In this document: positions 38,277-50,500 of the stretch, in pieces | Layout of the letters: every line of letters begins with the position of its first letter | Position numbering within the stretch: position 1 is the first letter of the stretch | DNA from: Ophioderma brevispina | Taxonomy: Eukaryota > Echinodermata > Ophiuroidea > Amphilepidida > Ophiodermatidae | Direction of reading: 5' to 3' | Length of the DNA: 64,000 nt | Assembly: GCA_023653785.1 (NCBI GenBank) | Contig: JAMKCH010001690.1 | Location: 1 to 64,000, forward strand | The notes under the pieces: model-generated | What the model saw: only the letters and a program-made list of their open reading frames with translations | The model's database searches: none | Told to the model about the DNA's origin: nothing | Translations under genes and position numbers: made by a program

Positions 38277-38700
38277 GTAAGCCTGGGGAACCTCTGTCCT
38301 TTAGTTGAATCAGTGCCCTGGGATCAGTGCAAAGTTGCCTAGTGTATGCAATGGGTGTCTGGCGCCTCATGGCTTGGAGATTCATGTAAAACTGTAGGTA
38401 CTGTGTGTCAGAGGAGTCAATCCTGAGCACGTAAAAGTTGCAGACCTCATCGATAAGAGTAGGGATCATCCCGGGTCTGTTACCTACACTCATCACTCTA
38501 GGACCTTCCCTCCCAACCTGATTTCTTTGATGCCTGACCAACAAACAACCATTTTTTAGTAAAACTCTAATCAATATCCATTTTCTCCCTTGCATACACA
38601 TATTCTATTTGAATTGACATTTGATGACCTTTGATCTTTGACCTGTGATGAGTAGCCTACTTTATAGGCCACTTTTTCATTGGTCATGCTTTAAAGTTAA

Positions 38701-39610
38701 AGACACTATCAGTGATTCACTTCCAAAGAGTAAATATGTTTGAAATTTGCAAGCATGGCTTAAATGTGAAGAATAAGTCTGCAGAATTCTCCTAAGTCAT
38801 CTTTTCAACAGAAAAATTGACAGAAAAGGAAGAAATCAGTGATGTTCAAAGATATGAATCTCCATTGAGTTATATGATTTTGAAAATTATGCTTTTCAAG
38901 TCCAGACATTTACTCACATTTTTAGACGTTTCGTTTCAAAATCATATTACACTACCAGTCCTGATGAACTTATTTCAAGATCCATTGAGTTATATGTCAT
39001 AGTAAGTGTCCGTACAGACAGTAATGGCTAAAATATCCGATTTTGTCCTTATTAGGTTGCTTTTGGTCTTATCATTTGCAGGGTATGTTAGGGTACATAT
39101 ACTTGTTGCAGACATGCAAAATCTGATTTTTGTGTCGTCTGCAGAAGGCACATAGGGATTACTCTGGCGTATGTCTGTGTGTGTGTGTGTCTGTGTGTGT
39201 GTGTGTGTCTGTGGTCAAAATGTTAACCCTTAATATATTGCATGCTGTATGAGTTCCGTAAGGGCTACGATGATGTAACTTGGTGGAAAGGAGGGGGTGG
39301 GGTGGGGTGACATGTTGGTGACCTCATGTGACCTTGGTGACCTCATGTGACCTTTGGCCGGTCAAAATGTAAACCCTTAATATATTGCATGCCGTGTGAG
39401 GTCCGTAAGGGCTACGATGGTGTAACTTGGTGGAAAGGAGGGGGTGGAGTGGGGTGACATGTCGGTGACCTCATGTGACCTTCGTGACCTCATGTGACCT
39501 CTGACCCCATTCACAAACCGCGACGGCAGACGACACTCGCGGTCCGGGGACCGCAATGTATTTTTATTTATTTTTTGATTTTCTGATTTAGCAAATCACT
39601 GATAGTGCCT
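38701..39610. mobile_element. ATCAGTGATT MITE with nested GGTCA-rich repeat
   Basis: TTAA at 38697-38700 and 39611-39614 flank AGACACTATCAGTGATTC and AAATCACTGATAGTGCCT. A block at about 39138-39558, absent from the sister copy at 46312, contains TG repeats, two copies of a roughly 125-bp GGTCA-rich unit, and a terminal hairpin (GCGGTCCGGGGACCGC). Confidence 0.85.
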
Positions 39611-39947
39611 TTAACTGTAGTAGACAATGTCAACATATCATTTTTGTCAGTGACCACACTTACTCGAACAATTAATGGTCCTCTTTATAGTTTAACATTT
39701 TCCATAAAAAAACATAACACTTTGGATTTTAGGCAAATATGTCTGGGACAAGACCTGTAAATCTTTCAAAACTAGCCATGTGTCAAATTGACACTTAACT
39801 CACAAAATTTTAAATATTCATAAAACATGACTAAAAAGGTGAACTTCTACCAGATCCCACTTCCAAATTTGACAAAACTTGTTATGTGGGTAGTGGTATG
39901 TACAAGCAATACCTGTGCACTGTATCATCATTATTTGTGCATATTAA

Positions 39948-40912
39948 CCCTAACGCGGCCGAGATGCAATGAGAGCAAACGAAAACGTGGTACCGGTCGG
40001 AAAATGTTTCTCGTTGCATCTCGGCCGTCAACAAACCTATTTTGTCGCGCAAATGACTCTAATTGGACCTCGTTGCTCTGGGACGTTTTCCGGAAAAATG
40101 GCGCGCGTCCGCGTTGCATCTGGGCCCGTCTTTACGGAAAAATGACGCGATATTCTCATGCATTGGGCCTCTTCCCGCCAGGAAAATGACGCGATGTTCA
40201 TCGTTGAATCTGGGACGTATTCACGGGAAATGATGCGCTGTTTTCCACTGATTACGGAAGGTTTTGCCCGAAGAAGGCGCAATGCTTTACATCAGGCGGG
40301 GGGGTGACACTGTGTACAATCTGCCCTAGACAATTTCGATTTCGATGGTGATGCGCCACCATTTTCGATAAGTACTTGTAAATTATGGCAGATAAACGCA
40401 TTCATGACGTAAAACGGAGCATGACGTTGCGTAAATAGCGCCACGCCACGGGACATGACGTAGGTTAATGCGCACTCACAAAATGGCGAAATATGCTTAC
40501 AAACTTCATGCAAATCAGTACGCATCCATTATGTATGTATTTTTATGTATTTATTATCCCTGTTCTCATTGCATTCGCACGCGAATGTTCACTCGTTGGC
40601 ATTGAGACGTCTTTCCGGGAAAATTGGCGCGATGGTCCTCGTTGCATCTGGGGCGTCTTCGCGGAAAATGATGCGGTGTTCCTCGCTGCATCTGGGCCGT
40701 CTTCGGAGAAAATTAAGCGATGTTTTTTGTTGATTTCTTGGGCCGTTATTGACTTACGCTACTTATTCTGTGCCGGGACAAACGGCCGAGATGACATGAA
40801 ACGCAAAATTTGGCTCTCGTTGCATCTGGGGCCGGTTAAAAATAAACATAGATTGCCCTTCGTTGCATTTGGGCGTTGAGGCGGCCCCAAAACGACACGG
40901 TCCGGGTTAGGG
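39948..40912. mobile_element. piggyBac-like non-autonomous element with TTAA duplication
   Basis: It is bounded by TTAA at 39944-39947 and 40913-40916. It starts CCCTAACGCGGCCGAGATGC and ends CGGTCCGGGTTAGGG. The arms share about 13 bases. TTAA targets and CCC-starting ends are the piggyBac pattern. No transposase frame is present. The body has two arrays of the 43-bp unit seen in 18343-19276, in reverse orientation. Confidence 0.85.
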
Positions 40913-41124
40913 TTAATGAACTCATTTGCATATTTGCTCTGATGGCTCATTACTAAAAGGTGAACTTATGCCAGATCCAATTGCCAAATTTGACAAAACT
41001 TGGTATGAGTAATGGTGGATGCAAGGTTATGCACTGTGTCATCACCATTTGTGTATATGAATGAGCTCATTTGCATATTTCCTCCCAGCCAGGAGATATT
41101 GCAAGGTTTAACTTGCAGTATTTT

Positions 41125-41397
41125 TATCTCCCTGACTTGAAAGCAGAGGGGGTTTTGTGATAGCATGTATGTATGTATGTACACGTGTGTGTGTTTCAGT
41201 TTGGTTAGGTTTTCGTTGTTCACGTCTCCTTCGAGAAGTTTAAGTCCGATTTACACCCGACTTGGGGTTAAGGTGCAATTGGGGTTCCTTCATGTGTGGA
41301 TGATGTCAAAGGTCATGGACCAAGGTCAAAGGTCATTTGAGGTCATGTTCCAGATTGCCATCTTGCCAGGGGGATGACGCAGGTTTACTTGCAGTAT
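41125..41397 (+). repeat. GGTCA-carrying dispersed repeat, copy 3
   Basis: Same layout as 1515-1790. A perfect DR1 is at 41323-41335, and the 3' hairpin is GCAGGTTTACTTGC followed by AGTATTTTT. Confidence 0.85.
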
Positions 41398-41670
41398 TTT
41401 TCATATTGCATTGAATGGCATGTCGGACAACAAGTGTCACTGATAATAACAGCAACAAAATACAGAGATGCCAATTTTCAGATTTTAATCTGAATTCAGA
41501 TTTTTTTTTACTCCCAAATTCCGCAGTTTTATTTATTTTCAGCCTGTTTTGGGTCATTTTTCCCAAATTTACCCACTTTTTCAGATTTTTTTGGAAACAC
41601 TCATTGGCATCTCTGAAAATAATATGCAGCAAGTACTATGTCTGGAATCAAATCTGAGAGGCATCATTAA

Positions 41671-42009
41671 AGGGGCTTGTTCCGATCGTCTTTGGGACCC
41701 CCCCTGATTTAACCGGAAGTAGTATCAATTTTGATATCAGATGAAAGGCCGTATTTTTCTCATTGTCCTCCTGAAATTTCAGCTTCCAAATCTATTTCTT
41801 TCCCAAGATACTGACAAAAAAACTGCCGTTTTAGTGGTTAACCATCAATATTAGCACAGTAGTGAATAGGGCGTTGCACTGTGCATTATCGCGTTTAGCA
41901 TAAAAACCGCAAGTTTGTTTCCCATGGTAATTGTCGGTCAGCGTATACAAGTGTCAGGCTCCCATATCAAGTAGAGAACACAATAGACAAAAATCGGAAA
42001 CAAGCATCT
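41671..42009. mobile_element. TTAA-flanked MITE, relative of 8561-8887
   Basis: TTAA at 41667-41670 and 42010-42013 flank AGGGGCTTGTTCCGATCGTC and AATCGGAAACAAGCATCT. Confidence 0.85.
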
Positions 42010-42470
42010 TTAAAATGCTGTGTCTTGACTGCATATGCACAACTGCACTTGACTTCGTAACAAGGCATCCTAGTAACGTAAATAGGTTAATGCGATTGGC
42101 CAAATCAGCAAAGGCCAAATGTACTTTAGTTGCGTGCTATGCTCGGCGCAAGTACTCACTGCGATCAGTGCAGGGTGATGCGTCTCAGATTTGATTCCAG
42201 ACGTAATAGGTAGTTTATTAAACAAGCAGTACCAATTGAGAATGGTTTTGCTTTCTTTTCTGTTCCAATAGACCAGTTAACAGCCTATGTCACTTATGGT
42301 GCCTGCGAATCCATTCCTGATAATCGTAATGGCCCATAGTATGCAAATTCCAATACGTACAATTGACCAATGTGTAAAAGTCAGGCTGAATATTTCAAGA
42401 TACCAGGCCCTAACATGTTTACAAACTGTTAACTGATTATATAGTAACATCTCAATTATTTTCTCTGCAG

Positions 42471-42623
42471 TCAATTGTGGAAGTATTAATGAATCTACAC
42501 ACAACCAAGCCAGCAGAGCTCCTCATCTCTCTTGCATGTATAATAGTGTTGGTGATCGTCAAAGAAGTACAAGATAGATACTTGAAGAAGGTTAAATACC
42601 CCATTCCTATAGAACTTATTGTT
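42471..42623 (+). CDS. SLC26-like: SLC26 exon 5: TM7-TM8 region
   Basis: The acceptor TTCTCTGCAG precedes it and the donor GTAAGT follows. It is 153 bases, phase 0 to phase 0, about residues 248-298. It begins SIVEVLMNLHTTKPAELLIS, runs through the hydrophobic LACIIVLVIVKEVQDRYLKK, and ends PIPIELIV. The PIPIELIV stretch before the next membrane helix is a strong family marker. It is clean and in frame. Confidence 0.95.
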
Positions 42624-43114
42624 GTAAGTATGGGTGTCTGCTGTTAGAAAAAATTATTTTATCTTAAGGAAGACATGAATATCAAATGAAGTTGAATCTG
42701 TTGTGAAACAACTGCAAAAGTGAGTTAAGTGTTAAATTTTTATCATATCTTTTGAATGATTTCACATAACTTTTGCTCCAAATTTTGCTTCAAACTTTGT
42801 CACCAGTACACAAAGTAGGGTCAATTTACTTATCTCACTCACCTGAATGTGATAAATATACCCCCCCAAAAAAATAAAATAAAAAAGTCACACAAAGTGT
42901 TTGTAAAATTGAGGATGTTTTATATAGGCATTTCATTTGGTAGTTGCTATAGCCTGTTCACATTAAGATAGAGCATGAAAGACCCAGGGTGCTCATGCTA
43001 CACAAGAGAAGATATCAGTAGCTTCCCACAATGCATTGCTCCCAATGGAAGTTTTGTACAGGCACTGATGTGAATCATTAGAGATGAATCATGGTTAAAT
43101 TAACAGTATTTGGG

Positions 43115-43390
43115 GAGGGCAAGTTGGTGTAGTGGTTGAGTCACTCACCTTTCACCAATGCGGCCCGGGTTCGATTCCCGGTCGAGCCAGTGTCGTATGT
43201 GAATTTGGTTGCCGATCCGTACTCGTCCTCACAGGTTTTCTCCAAGCACTTTGGTTTCCTCCTGCATCTAAAGTCAGACTTCTTCCCATAAATCTTTCCC
43301 CACTGTTCTGGAGGCATCCCTTGAATTTAATCCATATAGCAATATTGGGTTCTGCCTGGCAAATGCCGAATGTTATAAAAAGTACTGATC
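43115..43390 (+). mobile_element. tRNA-derived SINE
   Basis: The head has an A box (TTGGTGTAGTGGTTGAG) and a B box (GGGTTCGATTCCCGG, about 43167-43181), with a perfect T-arm of CCGGG and CCCGG around TTCGATT. The acceptor and anticodon stems are broken, so this is not a working tRNA. The body has GGTTTTCTCCAAGCACTTTG and TCCTCCTGCATCTAAAGTCA, a conserved-core type also seen at 9358-9410. Confidence 0.85.
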
Positions 43391-43814
43391 ACAAACTTGC
43401 ATTTTAAGAATGTTTTATCTCTAATTAACCAATTACCTATACAAAATCTCTGTTGGAAGCAATTGATTTTGGGAAGCTAATGATATCTTCTCTTATGCTA
43501 CACACTGTGGCATGCTCTAGCACACTTAGTGTATATCTGCTTTCCTATGACAATTCTGTGGAAGTGGTTAAAGAATGGAGGTCATGTTCCATTTTATTAC
43601 TGAATAGAGTATAGATCTGTCAGATTGTATTCTTCAAAGTAAGCTTATCTTGTGATCGTGACTCTTAGAGGAAGTGATGTTTCATATTTTTTAACTCACA
43701 TGTTCCTATGACCCTGATACTATCTGCCGAATAGGCCACTAAAATATTTTATTCTTGGTGTTTTCTGAGAATTGATTAATAATGGTGCATAATTATTTGT
43801 GTTTTGTAATTTAA

Positions 43815-44140
43815 CAGGTGCACAAGAGATTTTGAGACACCAATATTGGTGTCATAATAGTCATTTCATAAGATTGGGACACTCAATAGATTTCTACCTT
43901 GTATTTGGCTACAAAAATGTCTTTAAGAGGGAAAAAAGGTGTTTTAATTACTTATATTTCTAGAAAACAGGCTGAATTCATATTTGCTCCTATCGAATAG
44001 AAATGTCACATTTTGAACCAGGCCATTGTCTCAGCTTCCTTCAGATGGGGTTTTATTTTGGTTGGAAGCTTTACTCCGGGCAAAATAGTACATTTAATTT
44101 TTTTAGGGACACTGATATGTGAAATCTCTCGTTGCCCCTT
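43815..44140. mobile_element. MITE, AGGTG(C)AACA-GAGATT family, copy 3
   Basis: TTAA at 43811-43814 and 44141-44144. The arms are AGGTGCACAAGAGATTTTG and GAAATCTCTCGTTGCCCC. The interior GCTGAATTCATATTTGCTCC is shared with copies 1 and 2. Confidence 0.85.
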
Positions 44141-44884
44141 TTAAATGTTGTAGTGTTAAATTTGCCTTGTAGGAATGGAACTGATGGAAGTATTATTTAT
44201 GAAATTAAGATACAAAATTGGTGTAATAAGAGAGCATGCTGTCAATAAAAGCATCAAAAGATGAAGATTTTGTGTGTTAAAGGCATTATCCTAATTTTGC
44301 AAAACATGATGAAAACATTTTTAAAATCTCAAATTGAAAGCTAGACCATGAAAAAACACACAGTTCACTAGTTCCTAATATCAATTCATAAAACTTCATG
44401 GTGCAGCACATAGATATGTATGGTGCATTTTATGCTTGTGGTTTGATTGATGTATTTGCCCAGTCGATTTTAATTTCAAGTTATTCTACATTATGTCGCC
44501 GTCAGGATTTTTTTTTAGCGATATATGTTGACAGAAACATAAGATGACAACGACAGCTAAACCCTCTACATGCTCCACAAATATGCAAAGATTCGATTTT
44601 TAGAGTTTTCCGACTTAACAATCACCTATTGTGCTTTTTTCTGTTGCTTCGTATAGAATTTCAAGGCTTTGGTAAATCCTTACATTGGTTTGCTTCAATT
44701 TTTTTTTTCAAACCAAAATTTCAGACAAAATGTGTGTTAGCTATAGCAAATCACTTCTGAGGTCCATACAATGTTATGTACTCATGTCTCACAAAACCAA
44801 AAAAGAGTAATTGCTGGTCATGGGTATAGTTTAACAAGCCCTAAAACCATTTAGCTCCTGGATAGTTGCGTGGCAGGACCCTTT

Positions 44885-45570
44885 ATTGTCCCCGCCGACC
44901 AAAGTTCGGGAGGGGACTCTATGGGCTCCTTCCGTATGTCCGGTATCCTCCGTATGTCTGTTGTCCGATGTCCGTGATAAATGTTAACCTGAACATTTGG
45001 CATATCTTTTTTTCTGGATGTGCTAGCGAGTAGCCAAACTTTGGTAGATTGTAGGAGGGATACCGCCTACTCCCCATGTGATTCATTACTCCCGGTCCTT
45101 CCCTGGTCTTCAGGGTAGGGGAAAAAGGTCAAGGGAAAAATGTCAATATTGCACAGAAATGTCAACATTGTGTACACTTTATCTGGAGTTCTGTAAGGGC
45201 TACGATGATTGAACTTGGTGGACAGAAGCAGGTTGATGAGTTTCTCAACCTGATTAGATTTTGGGTAAAATATTCATTAAGTATCTAATTTGCATATTTA
45301 TGAAATTTTTCCCGCAAGCCTGGGTCAAGTTTTCTGGAGTTCTGTACGTGTATAATTATGTATTGGTGTAAGGAAGTGGGCTGAGAAGTTCTCGCCCTGA
45401 TTAGATTTTGGGTGAATTTTTTTAGTTTTTAGTTGTTACATGTGGGTCATTCCTTTGGGTTGCCACCTGTTTTACATTTCTTGGAAAATGTGAAATATGT
45501 AAACATTTCAATTGTTTCGCCACTTTCCAGACCCCGTAGGGGTCCCACAGTTAAATTGTGATCACATGAT
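44885..45570. repeat. Dispersed repeat with 5' hairpin, unclassified
   Basis: It opens with GTCCCCGCCGACC..GTTCGGGAGGGGAC, a hairpin like the one that opens the GGTCA repeats, then TCCGTATGTCC words. It includes GTTCTGTAAGGGCTACGATG, also present at 39255-39280. The limits are approximate. Confidence 0.5.
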
Positions 45571-45574
45571 TTTT

Positions 45575-47000
45575 CAAAATAGTGTGCCACATTGAGTAAA
45601 TTATCATATTTTTACTAATTTAGTGAAGTTTCAGGGATTTGTGCATGTCTGAATTTAAGATTTCCTTGAGTCATTTTCTTGAGTCACCATTATTTTTGGC
45701 GAGCTCGGTAGATGGCCAAAAATGAAGGGTGTACTGGTGCAGTTTTTTTAGTTGTCAATTTAAGTGATCGCGATAATTCGTCGGGGACATATTTTACGCA
45801 TCGCGTAATCCGAGTTTCGCCTTGGTTGTAATCATGAACCATATGGTCAACTTCCTGACAATACTGAACAAACACAACAAATATGAATACAATGTTATCT
45901 AAATTGCATATTTCAAAAGTTCTCCCTTGAGATATTCCATTGTTAATCTCTACTCCCTCTGTGGAAGCTTGCTTAATCAGTATCTACCATGGGGGTAAGA
46001 TTTCAACCGAGCTACCCATGGGCTATTTCCAGTATAATAAAACTAAATTCTTCCCAGGAGTTTTATTATTTTCTCCATTTCGCGGTGTTTTGCCATTACT
46101 AACGCGTGTGCTGCAGGGTACGCACTCACATGCGCACCTGTTTGGATCGTTACACACGCTCGTGATTGGTTGATTTAAAATTAGCTATTGTTGTTCAACT
46201 TGTTGCTATGCTGAGGCATGAATGGCTTGCGTACGGTTGTGACTTAGATGCGCAATTGAGAGAAAATAAACATCTGGATACAGTATAATACTCCCCGTAA
46301 AGAAGACTTAAAGACACTATCAGTGATTTATCCGAAAGAATCAAAATATTTGAAATTTGCAGGAATAGCTTAAAAGTGAAGGACAAGCCTGTAGAATTCT
46401 CATAAGTTACTTTTTTCAACTGAAGAATTGACAGAAAAGGAAGAAAACGGCAGTGTTCAAAGATACGAATCTCCATTCAATTACGTGTTGTAGGAAGTGT
46501 CCGAACGGACACTAATGCCTAAAATATCAGATTTTGTCCTTATTAGGGTGCTTCTGGTCCTATCATTTGTAGGATATGTTAGGATACCTATACTTGTTGC
46601 AGACATGCAAAAATCTGATTTTTGATGATTTTTTTGATTTTCTGATTTAGCAAATCACTGGTAGTGTCTTTAATAGGGTGTGTGCAGATTTGAAATAGAA
46701 TAGCCCAATACACAACCAGATTCCTTGCCTAGTGTATGCCTATAGTAATTGTCAAAATTCCTTGGACATGTAACTCTGTATGCCCACTTTACCACCAATA
46801 CGATGCACCGTTGGATTGCAACCACAGTTCACGCAAAAAGATACACACACGTATGTCATGTCCAAGGGATTATGACAAACACTGTAATATAGACTATTCA
46901 TACTCTGTCACTTTGGAATAAAAAGCAAGGCCTATCATGTCATTTCACACGAGCGACAGCAATATTTTGGCGTAAAACATGGCAGAAGCTAAAAACAATT
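45575..47000. repeat. Tandem duplication, copy A (with MITE)
   Basis: This copy matches 47021-48077 along its length with scattered indels, and over the last 300 bases the two are nearly identical. It contains a 358-bp MITE (46312-46669) that copy B lacks. Copy A ends at a run of about 21 T. Confidence 0.92.
46312..46669. mobile_element. ATCAGTGATT MITE inside duplication copy A
   Basis: TTAA at 46308-46311 and 46670-46673 flank AGACACTATCAGTGATTT and AAATCACTGGTAGTGTCT. The empty site in copy B (47747-47750) confirms the borders. Confidence 0.93.
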
Positions 47001-47020
47001 TTTTTTTTTTTTTTTTTTTA

Positions 47021-48077
47021 ATAGTGTTGCCACATTGAGTAAATTATCATATTTTTACTAAATTTAGTGAATTTTCAGGGATTTTTGCATGCTGAATTTT
47101 AAGATTTCTTGAGTCATTTTCTTGAGTAACCATTATTTTTGGCGAGCTAGTGATGGCCAAAATTAAGGGTGGACTGGTGCAGTTTTAGTTGTCATTTAGT
47201 GATCGCGATATTCGGCGGGGACATATTTTACGCATCGCGTAAATACGAGTTCGCCTTGTTGTAATCATGAACCATAATGGTCAACTTCCTGACAATACTG
47301 TAATAAAAACAGACAAATATGAAATACATTTATCTAAATTGCATATTTCAAACAAAGTTATCCATTGAGATATTCCATTGTTAATCTCTACTCCCTCTGT
47401 GGAAGCTTGCTTAATCAGTATCTACCATGGGGTATAGATTTCAAATGAAGCTACCCAATGGGCTATTTCCAGTATAATAAAACTATAATCTGTCCAGGAG
47501 TTTATTTTCTCCATTTCGCGGTGTTTTGCCATTACTAACGCGTGTGCTGCAGTGCATGCACTCACATGCGCACCTGTTTGGATCGTTACACACGCTCGTG
47601 ATTGGTTGATTTAAAATTAGCTATTGTTGTTCAACTTGTTGCTATGCTGAGGCATGAATGGCTTGCGTGGCGCGGTTGTGACTTAGATGCGGCATTGAGA
47701 GAAAATAAACATCCGGATACAGTAGAATACTCCCCAAAAAGAAGACCTAATAGGGTGTGTGCAGATTTGAAATAGAATAGCCCAATACACAACCAGATTC
47801 CTTGCCTAGTGTATGCCTATAGTAATTGTCAAAATTCCTTGGACATGTAACTCTGTATGCCCACTTTACCACCAATACGATGCACCGTTGGATTGCAACC
47901 ACAGTTCACGCAAAAAGATACACACACGTATGTCATGTCCAAGGGATTATGACAAACACTGTAATATAGACTATTCATACTCTGTCACTTTGGAATAAAA
48001 AGCAAGGCCTATCATGTCATTTCACACGAGCGACAGCAATATTTTGGCGTAAAACATGGCAGAAGCTAAAAACAATT
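47021..48077. repeat. Tandem duplication, copy B (empty site)
   Basis: Same sequence as copy A without the MITE: GAAGACCTAATAGGGTG here stands where copy A has TTAA-MITE-TTAA. The small open frames at 46736 and 47813 are identical because of this duplication and are not a gene family. Confidence 0.92.
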
Positions 48078-48524
48078 CTTGTATTCTCTAACTGGGAAAT
48101 AAAAGTTGTAATAGGAAAGTACTCCTCTCTTATACCAATTTTTCAAGAAAATAGGACTGTTTAAGATACCCTTCTGGGCAGCATCCCATGCATCCATTTC
48201 CAGTAACAACCCCCCTCCCACCCTCCAGAAAAGTGAAAAGTATGATGTAAGTGCAGTAATGCCAACTCTATCTGTGTATGTTATGATTACACTTCATTTT
48301 GGGCCATGTGACACATAATAACATCATATGGTGCAACAAAATCTGTGTTATAGTTATAAACAATATTACTGGTCCAGTACATGTATTTTGTTTTATATAA
48401 ACAAATTATATTATAATTAGTTATTTGAGCCATGTGATAGTTTTTATTAGATACTTGAGCTTGTTAATTGGTTAAACATCTCTCACGTGATTTGAAATAG
48501 TTTCACTATTGTGATGAAGATGTG

Positions 48525-48675
48525 TGCAAGGTACTATTTACGTCTGTAAATTGTACCTCCAAGCCATAAATAGTAGCTGGCTTGTGATATTGCGCATTCG
48601 CGTAATGCAGCGAGAGGTACTATTTACGGATGTAAATAGTACTTGAGGTTCTGACGGGGGTTCTGAACCTTGCTG
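48525..48675. mobile_element. Palindromic element
   Basis: GCAAGGTACTATTTACG near the left and CTGAACCTTGC near the right pair, and two ACTATTTACGNNTGTAAAT words each form their own hairpin. It lies within a wider pair of inverted arms (about 48425 and 49101). Confidence 0.6.
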
Positions 48676-48756
48676 TTGTCTAAAGGCAACCTTGCATTGA
48701 GTAATAAAAGACAGAAATTTAAAATTTTATAAAAAAAAAAGTTTATAAAACAAATA

Positions 48757-49080
48757 TATACTGCCTTTTTTCAAGCCTCTGGCTTAAAAAACTATGGGTC
48801 CCTTGGTGACATCAAGTAGGCCTACTATTTTCAGGGGCGGATCCAGGATTTGAAAAAAGGTCAAAATTACCGGGGGGCTGAAAGGCTGAAACTTGTCCAA
48901 AAGCTTCCAAATGGGCTGATTTTGCAAGATTTTGCAGAATTACCGGGAGGCGCGCACCCCCTCCGCCCCCTCCCTGGATCCGCGCCTGATTTTCCTCCGA
49001 AGGAAAATAGTAGGCCTACTTGATGTCACCTCAGGCTCATAGTTTTAACCAGAGCCTCTCATGGCAGTATATATATTTGT
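48757..49080. mobile_element. Long inverted-repeat element with inner GGCGGATCCAGG hairpin
   Basis: TATATACTGCC..GTGACATCAAGTAGGCCTACTATTTTC is mirrored by GAAAATAGTAGGCCTACTTGATGTCAC..GGCAGTATATA. Inside, GGGGCGGATCCAGGATTT and CCTGGATCCGCGCCTG form a second inverted pair, which looks like one MITE inside another. Confidence 0.85.
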
Positions 49081-49168
49081 AGACTATCACATGGCTTGAA
49101 AAGAAACCAGGTGATATCATGATATAAAACTTATGATATAAAAATTGACTGCCTATTTTTATGCAATA

Positions 49169-49278
49169 GTAAATATATATCATGAGATCAAATTTTGAAT
49201 TTTTTCCACTCAACATTTCACGTTAGCTTTGCCTCATGAAAAGTAAAAGTCAAAATTTGACCTCATGATATATTTTTA
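49169..49278. mobile_element. Short hairpin element
   Basis: GTAAATATATATCATGAGATC and GACCTCATGATATATTTTTAC pair over about 30 bases including AAATTTTGA / TCAAAATTT. Confidence 0.7.
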
Positions 49279-50344
49279 CAATCACACTCTTCGGCATTCA
49301 ATGTTTGTATAATATCACAGAGTCAAATTTTTATTTGTATGCTTCATCTAAAGATTCCTGTCATCTGATTGTTTAAAGTGCAGGCATAAATCGTAACTAT
49401 GCTTTTTATATTTGGTGGAAAGCAAGAAAAATTGGCCCGGCCTGGGCTTAGTTTTAGCTTTGCCCAGGGCATAGTTCTGCATGCATTATGATCCTCAGGT
49501 AAAATCATAATCATTCATGTTTGTTTTTCCACATGCACAATAATTGTGCGGTAATTGCAAACCTGGCCATTTGCATTCTCATAGCATTTTCTGCTATCAA
49601 ACCTTTTTCATGTATTTTAAACCAATTAGATGACAACAAAATTTAATTTGGTATATAACAAATATTAACTGCTTGTTATTCAGGGCATGGTTAAAATTAT
49701 GAACCTGGGTGATCTCAAACCCATATTATCAGGGGAGGGCGGCCAAGAAATTTTTAGACGTCACCATTGGTTTAACGCGTAAAAGCTAAATCTTGACGAA
49801 AAATTCTGAATTTTCTATGTTTTAAAGGAATATTTTCTTATTCCAAAACTGGTTGAGCTGATGAATCAACTCCAAGTAAGGGTTTTTTTCTAATCTTTTT
49901 ACTTTTTCTATTACTAATAAGGCAAGGTCTATATGGGCATGGAACTCCCCATGACCGACCCCAGCATCAAGAAGCAAAATTGGTTTGTTGGGTTTGCAAC
50001 TCTGTATTGCTGTAATTTCTTTTGATATTTTGGGTGAGTGCTATATGATGAGGCTTGGCCGCCATTTCTTTAATTTTTACCATGCCCACCATAGCAGTCG
50101 GTTTTGTATACTATGCACTCAAGGCCAGAGTAATTGCTCCACAGATTTTCATCACATGCTCCAGATAAACCCCCTTTTGTTTAAATTTTCGTGGTATATA
50201 TGGAATGTATACCTATGGTACTGGGCCATAGTAAGTGATCAATCTCAGTAGGGTTACCTTAGTATATACACTGTTGGCTGGAATTAAGTAACTTCAAGTC
50301 CATCATGGCTTAGGTACCTTTGAAGGCCATCCCCACTGTGGGCT

Positions 50345-50500
50345 TGTTGTCCATATGTGATGTATGTGGGTGTTGGTGGTGTGCATGCATGCGTGCGTGC
50401 GTGGGTTGCGTTGTGGGGTTGTGTTGTGTGAACAAGTGATGTGTGCTCTGGTGCACATGTGCATGCTGCATGTATGCGTATGTTGTATTGTGCATGTACC
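50345..50500. repeat. TG/GC-rich simple-sequence tract
   Basis: Alternating purine-pyrimidine words (GTGTGCATGCATGCGTGCGT and similar) run for about 150 bases. The open frames here are simple repeat translation. Confidence 0.85.

Larger units (their letters stand above)
38277..42470 (+). other. SLC26 intron 4 (4.2 kb)
   Basis: The intron contains a MITE with a nested GGTCA-rich repeat (38701-39610), a piggyBac-like element with TTAA at both ends (39948-40912), a GGTCA-type repeat (41125-41397) and a MITE (41671-42009). No further coding exon was seen. Confidence 0.8.

Noticed and set aside
39130..39560. Helitron end
   Set aside because: There is a hairpin near the 3' end, but no CTRR terminus and no TC start were seen.
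39948..40912. Open frames inside the piggyBac-like element as transposase
   Set aside because: They translate the 43-bp array in several frames and show no DDD-type catalytic region.
43115..43190. Functional tRNA gene
   Set aside because: A and B boxes and the T-arm are good, but the acceptor and anticodon stems do not pair and a SINE body follows directly.
46736..46921. A small gene present twice (also at 47813-47998)
   Set aside because: The two open frames are identical only because the DNA is tandemly duplicated. There is no start context, splice signal or domain.
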